DNA of 64,000 nt. Origin: Macrostomum hystrix. Taxonomy: Eukaryota > Platyhelminthes > Macrostomidae. Positions 54,550-64,000 of this stretch are shown here, piece after piece (position 1 is the stretch's first letter; each line of letters opens with the position of its first letter). The position numbers and the translations under genes are program-made. The stretch is taken from positions 3,596,001 to 3,660,000 of the forward strand of contig CATNEN010000002.1 in the NCBI GenBank assembly GCA_950097015.1, written 5' to 3'. Under the pieces are notes generated by a model. The model saw only the letters and a program-made list of their open reading frames with translations. It searched no databases and had not been told where the DNA came from.

Positions 54550-57500
54550 CTTTCGACTCTTTCATTTGCTGCAGCTTCTCGAGCAGTGCTCCGGGTGTGT
54601 CATCCGAGCTCGGAGGCGGTGTCGGAGCCTCTCGAGTGCCTTCCGTTTCAGCCGGCAAGTGGATGCTCTCCTCCGACATTAGCGAGTCGTCATCGTCGTG
54701 ATTTTCAACCTTTGAGTTGAGTTGATTTAATGACTTGCCAGTTCGTAAAACGAAAATAAAACTAATAACAAATTGCAAGATATGTTAGCCGCAAGTCTTA
54801 CAATAGCCTTGGTCTTCGAGAACCAATGTATCCCCGTATTTGACATTTTCGAATTTTTCGACTCCGATGCCGGCGTTGTGAGCGACGCTGCAGCTGCTCT
54901 CGCCGCCACAGCAGACGCGGTGGCAGTCATCATTTCCGAGCCTCGCCGAGATTTCGACGACTTTTGAATGAACTTTGTGAGCGCCGATGTAGGCCTTTCC
55001 TTACTGACAGCCTGTAGGAAAGAATCACCTTCAAGCTGTCCATGTGCTCAAGTTGAGGCGGTGCACCATTAAACAATAATAGTAAAAGCTTCAGTGACAA
55101 GTCTAACTTCAAATACTAGATCTTGCCAATATCTTCTTTGGGTGTGAGTGGCAGATTGGTCTAACGCGTTCACCTCTAGCGCCAAGGTCCCTGAGCTCGA
55201 TTCCGCGGCGAGGCCACATTCCTTTGGGGCGCATCCGCAGAGAGAAGGCTTGGGGGCTTGTCATGCAATTACTTAAGAGCCCTGAGGGCCAACCTCCAAG
55301 GCACAGTGAAAGTGTACACTGCCTGACGGTGAGAAGGTCAGGACAGATGTACGCACCTGTGTGAGCGTGTTCTCAGGAGCCTGAAGGTCTCTGAAGGTCC
55401 TTGGGCACTCTATGGGCGCGTCCTTTGGCGATAGACGACCCGCAACCAGCGCAGCGAGGAGGCAATTCTGCCAATTTCGCTGACAGCTGAGCACGTGCTC
55501 ACATTTGTGTATGCACGTAAGCGACGTACCTGGATGACGGTCTTGAGCAGCTTCGGTGTCGGCTCCCTCTCCTTGATGACCTCCTCGACGGGGACGCTCT
55601 TCTTCTCGGTCTTGGTCGCCTTGCCCTTCGTCAAAGTCTTCTTCGCTCGCTTCCTCAGCAGCGCGTAGGCCTGCGGATAGTCCTGCATGGCCTCTTCAAA
55701 GTCCGCCTTTGACAGCGTGAACAGCGTCGCGAAGCCCTTGGACCGGACGTCCGCCGTTCTACGGTTCCCACCGGAGAGGCTCATGAGTGAGATCTCGCCG
55801 AACACCGAGCCCTCCTTCAGTGTGACGAACACGATGCTGTTGTTTGGGCCGCCAACCACCTCCACCTGGCCGTTCATGATGATGTACATCTCCATGCCGA
55901 CCTCGCCCTGTTGAGATTTCAGAAATTTTGCACGCATTGTCAATCCAGGTTAGTGAGGCCTCTTATCTGCCAGTCATGATGGGATTTACCTAAAATAATA
56001 TAATATTTATAATTTGCTTGAGGACTGTGCGCAATGGTGCATCGTTTGGTGACAGTAGACCCGAAGCCAGCGAGGAGGCAATTCTGCCCGTTCTGCTGAC
56101 TCCTGAACACTGTGTCTCAGAGGTTGTCCCTCAAACGAACGATAACGAATTAACCGCTCTACCACGCACCCCCTATAAGCATTTACCAATCTAAGTGAGT
56201 GAAGTTGCTGTCTCACCTTTTTGCAAATATAATCGCCGGGAAGGTACAGCACCGGTTTGAGTTTTAAAATCAGGTCGGATAGTAAGGCTCTCTCGCAGTC
56301 CTTAAATTGTGTGAAAAATCTGAGCATCATTGGCATTGTCTAATTAATTCTTAATTTTATTATTTCTATGAAAATCTACTGACCTGAAACAATGACACTT
56401 TGCTCAATATGGCGAAGTGCACATTGATTGCTAAATCTGTCTTGAGCTTCTTTGGAAGGCCTTCGAGTAGGCTCGTTTCGTCTGCGAATTGTTGAAGATT
56501 GTTCGCTAGTGGCGGCATCGAGATTCACCGAACTCGAAGTGGCTGGCGACTTACCGAGAGTTTTCTGCTGCGTCCAGTTGTAGTCAAACCAGGTGCGCAC
56601 CTTCTCAATCATGTAGTCTGGCACATTGAGGCTCTTCATGTAGAGCATTGTGGCGTCCATCTGAGCCCGGTAGATAGTCTTGTTGGCGCTGGCAGCTTGG
56701 ACAATTTCGCTGATCTGGAAGAAGGTGCGCAAGTGGATGGCTTTATCGAAAAATTCGACACATCGTCAGGCTGTGAAAGACGGTATTCGAAGTAATAAAA
56801 AAAGTGACAAAACTTCCTCTGCTCTTTTACTACTTTGCCCGTGCTTTTGACTGTGGTGACCCTTAAATGGGCCGTTTTTAGCCTCTCATCTTTGCATATG
56901 CGTATGTTTGACTGGGATTCGGGCGGGGGGAAGCAATACAGTCGATAAAAGCTGTGCTTGTGTCACGTGGAGTGGTCCAGTTCGACTACAGCAATTTTTT
57001 GCTTAACTGCAAAGCAAAATTCTTACCTGTCCGATGAGTAGGGCAAAAACGAACACGCCAGCCAGCCAGTAGCTAACCATAAAGGCCTGCTCGAGCACAT
57101 TGTTCGGCTTGGGATTATTCCCCACTGAACCAGCGGTCTTTGTAGCAAAGTAGAAGCAGTAGATGTAGCTGCGGGATGTGGACAGTCGCTGTAAACTCTT
57201 CAGAGACTTCAAAGAAAATGAAAACCTGTCTCGGTCTCGACACTTACGCTGTGACATTCCACCGGACGTCGAACACCCAGTCGTTGATGCCGAAGCCTTC
57301 CCAGCGAGATACGACATAATAGAAGCAGGCCTCCAGGTGGATTATGTACATCATGTAGATGAGGGTTCGGGCGATCCGCACGGCGTGACCATTCTTGGCT
57401 ACCTTGTCCAACAGATCGAAAAGATTCCAGAAGGCTTTCAACTGGCGATGGAAATAATTAGATGGGATAATTTATTTCTGGTTTGCTTTTTTCACAGTGG

Positions 57501-60500
57501 AAAGAACACGCTGTTTTCCCCTTCGGGACACGAAGGGGCAGTTTAAAATAGCCCCAAATTGCCTCGGGTTTAGCCTCGGGTTAAAATACCCGAGTGGTCT
57601 TTCTATTTTTAAACAAAAATCTCAACAAATTTACGAACCTTCAGCAGCCGGGGAAACCGGACAATTGGAGACACCCCGATGGCAAAGTAGAGCAGATCCA
57701 GGGGCAGCAGTGCCAGCAGGTCCAGCTTGAAGTTCAGCCGGCTGAAGTAGCGGCTGCGACAGACTGCGGTATTTTTCTATTGAGGATTTGGACGCTGAGA
57801 ATTGATTCAGTCTTACAGAACGCCAAGTTTCGCAAGCTAACTTATGGTTTCATAGGCCTTAGAGACTTGAAAGATAGCGGCAGACTCCACGTCTTATCTG
57901 ACGGCGAACCACGCACTCTCAATCTCACCCAACGCTACAAAATCATTATCCCCTCGAGGGAAGACGCTAGCGACCACTGGAACCACCAGGAGGTCCACTG
58001 CTATACGGACGGATCCCTTAAAGACGGCCTTGCCGGCTTTGGGGTCTGCATCCTGATCAACGGCCGCATCGTCGCCACGCATGCCCAACATACTGGAAGA
58101 CTTTCCACGGTCTTTTAAAATGAAATCCTTGCCATCAGCTCCTGCGCCGCAGAGCTGAACGCCAGGAATACGAGAGGAGAGACTATCATCATCCACTCTG
58201 ACAGCCAAGCGGCCTTACAAGCCCCTTGCCGCACCACCACGTGCTCCCGGACAGTCGCTGATTGTGCCCGACAACTCAACCTCCTGGCCAGTAACAACAC
58301 GGTCAGGCTGAGCTGGATCCCAGGGCATGCGGGCTTCCCAGGGAACGAGCGGATTCCCTTGCCAAGCAAGGTGGCTCTGGCTCTCTCCTGGGCCCTGCTC
58401 CCCTGGTCCCGATCCCCATCACGGCCATCAATCGCCTGATTGATGACTGGGCTGAGTCGCTCCACAGGGACAGATGGGCGGGCACCCAGAACTGTCGGCA
58501 ATCCCGTGCCGCAGTTCCGCGCCCGTCTCGCAGGCTTAGGAACATCCTTTTGAACCAAAACCGGAAGGATATCCGCGCCCTCGCCATGACCCTAACGGGC
58601 CACGGCTACCTCGCTAGGCACTGTTTCCTCCGAGGCGACCTTGAGAGTGAACTCTGCCCATTCTGTGAGTACGACAACGAAGATGCTGAGCACTTTGTGT
58701 GTCACTGCCCTTTCTTTAACAGAGAACGGCTACGCTACCCCGGTCCCAACCCGTCTATGGACGAGATCCTCCGGGCCAGTTCCTCCGGGCCACAAGACGA
58801 GCCACGTTCTTCCCTACGGAAGACAACGCTGCAGGACGGACCGGCGGACCACCCTGACCCGCCCCGCGCCCTCGCCTGTCTGCGGGCCGACAGGGGTTAG
58901 CGGTATGGGCGATTCTCGCCTCCCCGCTGTGTCCATGGACCACCCTGCAGCTAAGTCAAAGGATGGTTTCATACTCTAAAAGAGGATAGAGTACGTCTTA
59001 ACTCTGAATATTTTAAATAAATAGTTGAAGTGACTTCAGCAGAAATCGAACTGGGTCAGGAAATTTGTGTGCTTTGTCACCTTTGTGTGTGTTTAGCATA
59101 AATTCGCTGTTAATTTTGTTTTCGATTCCAACATCGCAAAATGATGGGTTCCCTAATAATTTGGACTGGTACGCTCGCAGTATTGTCACAGGCCATAGAA
59201 CTCCTGACGTTCACCCTTTCAAAAAGGCTGCACTCCCAAGGACCCAGGTTTAAAAAGAGAGACATAAAATTTTGATGCACCGTGTGCTAAAGTCATGGAT
59301 ATTATTAATTATTAATTATTACAGGAGGGCTGCGGGCAATGGCACATCATCTGGGGACACTAGACCCGCAGCCAGCGAGGATGCAATTCATTGACTCTTG
59401 AGCACACAGATACTGTACGAAGGCACACACTCACAGGTGTGTACATCTGCCCTGACCTTCTCGTCGTCAGGCAGTGAACACTCTCACTCTGCCACTGAGG
59501 TTGGTCCTCAGAATTTTAAGACAAGCCCCCAAACCTTGACTCCGCGGCTGCATCCCAAATGAATGTGGCATCACCGCGGAATCGAGTTCAGGGCATTAAC
59601 CTCTCTGGTACTCACCCCCTACGCTAAAGTGAATTTTAAGTACATTTCATGGGGCTTTCAAACCTACTAGCAGTAGCATCCGAAGCGCATTCACCTCAAT
59701 AATTCCGTTATTGACGAAGCGGATTCGCATCTGTATGCCGATGTCTATGGCATAAACTAGGTCGGAAACGTAGTCCAAGCAGAGCCAGACAATTCTAACA
59801 GCCGAATTGGGTTTGTCGTAGATTGTGAATGTAGACCGCAGAGGGATCGTGAAATAGTTGTAGCCAACGGCTACCGTGAGCAGACTCAACCACACCAGGT
59901 AGGCGGTACCTGTAGGCAGATATTTGTGCTTGTTTTTATGCCTTGAAGCTGTCCATCTTGTCTAAAGACATTAAACAATGAGACTAACTAATGCCTCAAA
60001 ACTTACTTTGAGGATCAATGCTGCCTGTGAATAATCTCAGGAGACAATCGCACCTCTTTGAGGCGGTCTCATCTCCGGCCTCTTCAACAGCTCCAGCGTC
60101 AAGTTCGTTGGTGTCCACAGCAGCGGAATCAGTTGTCGGCTTGTGGACTGCATTGCCTGACTTTGAGTCTGAGAATTAGAGCAAGTATTGACCTTTATCT
60201 GAGCTGACTTTGATGTGAAAATGACCAGTTTACACATTAATAACTGCATCAGCAAACACATTGAAATGTGGAATTAATCCCACATCCACATCAACATCCA
60301 CATCTACATCCACATGCACATCTACATCCACATCTAAATCCACATTCACATCTACATCCACATCCACATCCACATCCACATCCACATCTACATCCACATC
60401 CACATCTAAATCCACATCTACATCCACATTCACATCTACATCCACATCCACATCCACATCCACATCTAAATCCACATCCACATCCACATCCACATCAACA

Positions 60501-63500
60501 TCTAAATTCACATCCACATCCACATCTACATCCACATCCATATCCACATCTACATCCACATCCATATCCACATCTACATCCACATCCACATCCACATCCA
60601 CATCCACATCTACATCCACATCCACATCTAAATCCACATCTACATCCACATTCACATCTACATCCACATCCACATCCACATCCACATCTAAATCCACATC
60701 CACATCCACATCCACATCAACATCTAAATTCACATCCACATCCACATCTACATCCACATCCATATCCACATCTACATCCACATCCATATCCACATCTACA
60801 TCCACATCCACATCCACATCTACATCCACATCCACATCCACATCTAAATCCACATCCACATCCACATCCACATCAACATCTAAATTCACATCCAAATCCA
60901 CATCTACATCCACATCCATATCCACATCTACATCCACATCCATATCCACATCTACATCCACATCCACATCCACATCTACATCCACATCCACATCTAAATC
61001 CACATCCACATCTACATCCACATCCACATCTAAATCCACATCTAAATCCACATCCACATCCACATCCAAATCTACATTCACATCTACATCCACATCAACA
61101 TCCACATTCACATTCACATCCACATCCACTTCCACATCCACATCTACATCCACATCCCCTTCCACATCCACATCCACATCCACATCCACATCTAAATCCA
61201 CATCTAAATCCACATCCACATCCACATCCAAATCTACATTCACATCTACATCTACATCTAAATCCACATCCACATCCACTTCCACATCCACATCTACATC
61301 CACATCCCCTTCCACATCCACATCCACATCCAAATCCACATCTAAATCTACATCCACATGCAGATCCAGATCTAGATCCATATCCACATCTAAATCCACA
61401 TCCACATTCAGATCCAGATCTAGATCCACATCCACGCCTTCAACCTGTCGCGGTGGAGGTGTCGTCAGTGTCAGACTCAGTCAGCGGCTGCACGGTGCTC
61501 TGCCGCAGGCTGTTGGCTCGTGACTCGAACCGACGCCGGAGCTGCAACAATTTGTCGCTCATCGCTTCGCTCAGCACGGAGCTGCTGGACACTCTTCGAC
61601 TGTGTGGAAGAGAAATTCGTTTGTATTTATGAACGGCATTGTTAAAAATCTTTAGTGCGTAAATTTAATTTTGTTACATTTCTTAGTAACATTGTGTGCA
61701 ATTAAATTAACGACTTTGTAGGGGCAAGTTCAACTGATAATCATCAATTTCGTAATTCTTGACTCTGAACGGTTTGATTCGTTATAATTAAATTAAAAAA
61801 ATGATGCGACTTACTAAAATACTTATCTTTAAAATATAAAAGATTCCAGAACAAGCCAATTTTGCCATATCTTAAACTAGCGACTCCTTATCGTTAATCC
61901 GTTAAAAACTGCATTAAACGATTTGGGTTTGAAATTCGATTTTTACTCGTTATGATGGAATTCATTTCTTGTGTCAACAACCGTGTACTTATACAGAAAT
62001 CTTCAAAATTACTTTTTCGTTTTTTATCTTGCTTAATTTTTGTTTTTTCGCTACATTTTCAATTAAAAACGGGACTTTCTCCGTTTCAGTTAAAAATGCA
62101 GATTTAAAACCGGCTAACAAAGTAGGTCAACTGCTGTGGACAGTTTTAAGAAAAATACATGGGGAAAGAACTGCTTTCCAAGCTGCAACAGCAGGTGTAG
62201 CTAAAGTCACAGGTGACAGTCATTATCCTTGTTATCAATAGTTTGCAGTGATTTGTATTCACAATCCTTAGCCTTAGCCTCAGACGTGCATAAAAAATCT
62301 CAATAGAAAGGTGGCTCTTGAAGGTCTCAATTAGCGACAATGATACAAAAGGATTGTCGCGATTCAAGAAGATATATTATTATTACTGTCAAGGCTTTGT
62401 TCAGAACTAAAAGCCTTGCCTGAGTCTGCAGACTGGCTGTTAGCGAAGATACATTCGGGTGTTGAATGTGCTGTTAGCGAAGATACATTCGGGTGTTGAA
62501 TGTGCTGTTTGTAAATGTTTGTTCGGGTGTTGAATGTGTTGTTTGTAAATATTCGTTCGGGTGTTGAATGTGTTGTTTGTAAATGTTTGTTCGGGTGTTG
62601 AATGTGCTGTTTGTAAATGTTTGTTCGGGTGTTGAATGTGTTGTTTGTAAATGTTTGTTCGGGTGTTGAATGTGCTGTTTGTGAGTGTACACTCGACTGT
62701 TGAATGTGCTGTTTGTAAATGTTTGTTCGGGAGTTGAATGTGCTGTTTGTGAGTGTACACTCGACTGTTGAATGTGATGTTTAAAAATGTTTGTTCGGGT
62801 GTTGAATGTGCTGTTTGTGAGTGTACATTCGGGTGTTGAATGTTCCGTGGCAGAAGCAACTCACGGATCAACGCAGGTCACACTCAGCGAGTCCATGGTG
62901 GTCTGAGAGGCGCTTAAATCAAAGCTGGCCTTCTTGCTAGCGGTGCGATTGCTAAGACTTGGCCGCTGACTGGAGCTGGAGTGGCTCGTGGTTGATTTTC
63001 GTCGGTCAGTTAAATTGTCAGCGACACCTTTTTTCGTAAGTAAGTGATTTAAGTTAGCTCCGAACTTCACTAATCGCTGATTAATTGACTGTAAAGAGCG
63101 GTACCCCACGGACCAAGGTCCCTGAAATCGATTCCGCGGCGAGGCCACATTCATTTTGGGCGCAGCCGCGGAGAGAAGGCTTGGGGGCTTGTCGTGCAAT
63201 TCACCCCCTGGAGGGCCAACCTCCAAGGCACAGTGAGAGTGTACACTGCCTGACAATGAGAAGGTCAGGACAGATGTACACACCTGTGTGAGCGTGTTCT
63301 CATGAGTCTGCGGAATGGACAGAACTGCCTATTTGTTGGCTGCGGGGTCTTCTGCAACCAACTGATGTGCCATTTCCCACAGCCCTCCTGCAAATTACAG
63401 TAATTCCCACAGATCCTACCTGGCAAATCTCCTATTACCGATGGCGCAGCTGTTCCATCGCTGGTGGTTGGCGAGGCTGTGTCTTCTACAATAAGCGGCA

Positions 63501-63621
63501 GAGACGGCGGCGGTGGCGGCGTCGCTGCGTCAAAGTCCTCAACGGTGAAGCCTAAATTGGCAACGCCGAGAGGCGGGCTGGTGGGGTCCTTCGCGGCTCG
63601 GTCTGGCTCGCTCGTCATCAT
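54550..63621 (-). CDS. CNG channel beta-type subunit, gene B (14 exons, 3' end open)
   Basis: Exons on the minus strand: 63621-63420, 63027-62865, 61599-61445, 60168-60007, 59909-59695, 57776-57639, 57441-57248, 57168-57027, 56714-56555, 56481-56384, 56300-56217, 55907-55530, 55011-54802, 54709-54550. The phases agree and give 820 codons before a terminal exon. From the third exon on, each exon has a gene A partner, with equal lengths for S1-S2 (215), S3 (138), S4-S5 (194), pore (142), C-linker (160, 98, 84) and binding domain (378). The pore reads [18 protein letters not shown]. Gene A's exon 2 has no counterpart, and there is no polyQ. Introns are mostly compact (73-86 bp around the pore and C-linker). 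Several distal introns carry SINEs, a LINE fragment and minisatellites. It likely co-assembles with alpha subunits, as beta subunits do. Confidence 0.88.
55139..55390 (+). mobile_element. SINE family 1 in intron 12 of CNG gene B
   Basis: Starts gtgagtggcagattggtcta and runs to gtgagcgtgttctcagga. Confidence 0.8.
55436..55510 (-). mobile_element. SINE family 1, short fragment
   Basis: Opposite-orientation body fragment (gaggaggcaattctgcc) ending about 20 bp from the donor of the binding-domain exon. Confidence 0.6.
55530..55907 (-). other. Exon 12 of gene B: cyclic-nucleotide-binding domain
   Basis: 378-bp phase 0-0 exon matching gene A 38200-38577 at 377 of 378 positions. Similarity stops at both splice junctions. 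Confidence 0.92.
56016..56173 (-). mobile_element. SINE family 1, internally deleted
   Basis: Head at right (gaattaaccgctctaccac) and 3' part at left (gcgaggaggcaattctgccc); the middle is missing. Intron 11 of gene B. Confidence 0.75.
57027..57168 (-). other. Exon 8 of gene B: pore and S6
   Basis: Filter region [11 protein letters not shown] and S6 [11 protein letters not shown]; 142 bp, same length and phases as gene A. Confidence 0.88.
57800..58960 (+). pseudogene. LINE ORF2 3' remnant: RNase H domain and C-terminal zinc knuckle
   Basis: Lies in intron 5 of gene B, antisense to it. RNase H motifs occur in order: [16 protein letters not shown], a conserved NEILAI preceded by an in-frame TAA (about 58117), [13 protein letters not shown] and [13 protein letters not shown]. 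After a frameshift at about 58345 the sequence continues as ADSLAKQGG and ends with [20 protein letters not shown], a Cys/His knuckle. This domain order fits R1/Jockey/I-type non-LTR retrotransposons. Reverse transcriptase and endonuclease are absent. Confidence 0.8.
58980..59310. other. Intron 5 of CNG gene B, unassigned part
   Basis: No exon or repeat recognised. Confidence 0.4.
59318..59621 (-). mobile_element. SINE family 1, near full length
   Basis: Minus copy with tail TTATTAATTATTACAGG at left and cgcggaatcgagttcaggg near the head. The extreme head is partly deleted. Intron 5 of gene B, next to exon 5. Confidence 0.83.
60275..61435 (+). repeat. Hexanucleotide array (TCCACA/TCTACA/TCTAAA)n, 1.16 kb
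   Basis: About 190 units in intron 3 of gene B. Variants recur in blocks of about 240-300 bp, so the array has higher-order structure. Period 6 leaves several frames open for 400+ codons (Asp-Val, Thr-Ser or His-Pro dipeptides); these are artefacts. It ends 10 bp from the donor of exon 3. Confidence 0.93.
61615..62430. other. Intron 2 of CNG gene B, unassigned part
   Basis: AT-rich, no exon recognised; a 90-codon open frame at 61969-62241 has no recognisable features. Confidence 0.4.
62440..62850 (+). repeat. 34-bp minisatellite, ~12 copies
   Basis: Units start gttgaatgtgctgtttgtaa and end ttgttcgggt. It fills intron 2 of gene B right up to the donor of exon 2 at 62865. Confidence 0.9.
63092..63402 (+). 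mobile_element. SINE family 1 in intron 1 of CNG gene B
   Basis: Nearly full copy lacking the first few bases of the head. Its 3' end (cacagccctcctgcaaatta) is about 15 bp from the donor of exon 1. Confidence 0.82.
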
Positions 63622-63659
63622 GCCGCTGACGCTAAGGAGGCCTTTGGGCGTCAAAGAAT

Positions 63660-64000
63660 CAGATTTTTTTCTAAGGACTCCGTGACAGCGCTTGTCTGTC
63701 TCTCGATCTCGATCTCTTTATCCTTGTCTTTCTATCAATCTCTTCTCGGCTGTCTATCAATTTGTCATTGGCTCTATATCAATCTCTCCTCGTTTCTCTA
63801 TTAATTTGTCCACATCCTCATTCACATCCATATAAAAATAACCCACGATGGACCTGTAATTCTTACAGGTTAACTTACCTTATCAAACGCAAGGGCCAGT
63901 TATGTTAAAGATTTTTTCCTTCCAAAGACAAATCCCTGCGTTTAGTTGATAAAATATAAATTGATCATCCCAGTAAAGGATCTGTAGATCGATGGATGCC
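63660..64000. other. Upstream of CNG gene B
   Basis: A degenerate pyrimidine-rich array (tctatcaatctctc) at 63690-63810, then a fragment of the 2.9-kb dispersed repeat near 63885. A promoter for gene B should lie here but no core element was convincing. Confidence 0.4.

Noticed and set aside
60230-61632. Open frames of 401-454 codons rich in Asp-Val, Thr-Ser or His-Pro
   Set aside because: Hexanucleotide repeat translations inside intron 3 of CNG gene B; the real exon ends at a GT donor at 61445.

Overview
This is a eukaryotic, almost certainly invertebrate animal, genomic window. Genes are split by GT-AG introns, TATA boxes and AATAAA signals can be placed, and most of the sequence is mobile elements, SINEs and minisatellites. 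No spliced leader, operon or prokaryotic feature was seen. I cannot name the species or phylum from the sequence.

Layout. 0-13 kb is repeat territory. It holds a Tc1-like inverted-repeat element, a 1,316-bp higher-order satellite, an apparently intact two-exon tyrosine recombinase of Crypton type (8.9-10.4 kb, minus), and a cluster of hairpins beside it. 13.5-21.0 kb (plus) is an 11-exon gene for a secreted 680-residue immunoglobulin-superfamily protein; it includes an 11-bp microexon. 21.9-24.5 kb (plus) holds ankyrin repeats followed by a Mab-21/cGAS-like nucleotidyltransferase core and C-terminal domain, with frame disruptions. 27.1-28.2 kb (minus) is a decayed second tyrosine recombinase of a different kind.

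29.2-34.9 kb carries three intronless paralogues (+, -, +) encoding secreted proteins of 438-450 residues with an identical C-terminal module. The helical N-terminal half loosely resembles the rapunzel/SE-cephalotoxin-like family. Their patchwork identity points to ongoing gene conversion.

36.9-63.6 kb is occupied by two tandem minus-strand genes for beta-type cyclic-nucleotide-gated (CNG) channel subunits. Gene A (36.9-51.9 kb) has 16 exons and an in-frame total of 1,118 codons. Gene B (about 54.5-63.6 kb) has at least 14 exons. Exon order, lengths and phases match between them from the N-terminal calmodulin-site-like exon to the C-terminal tail. Introns do not: gene A's introns are swollen with different minisatellites, including a 4.2-kb 12-bp array where gene B has a 79-bp intron. 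The 378-bp cyclic-nucleotide-binding exon is identical in the two genes except for one base, while the flanking exons are clearly diverged.

A tRNA-derived SINE family (about 17 copies, many internally deleted), a second tRNA-derived SINE, a LINE ORF2 remnant and older dispersed repeats are scattered through the introns and intergenic DNA. The CNG genes would act in cyclic-nucleotide sensory signalling. The Ig protein and the three paralogues are predicted to be secreted, and the Mab-21-like locus belongs to a family linked to nucleic-acid sensing. Nothing suggests these loci form one pathway; the clearest shared theme is tandem duplication followed by sequence homogenisation.
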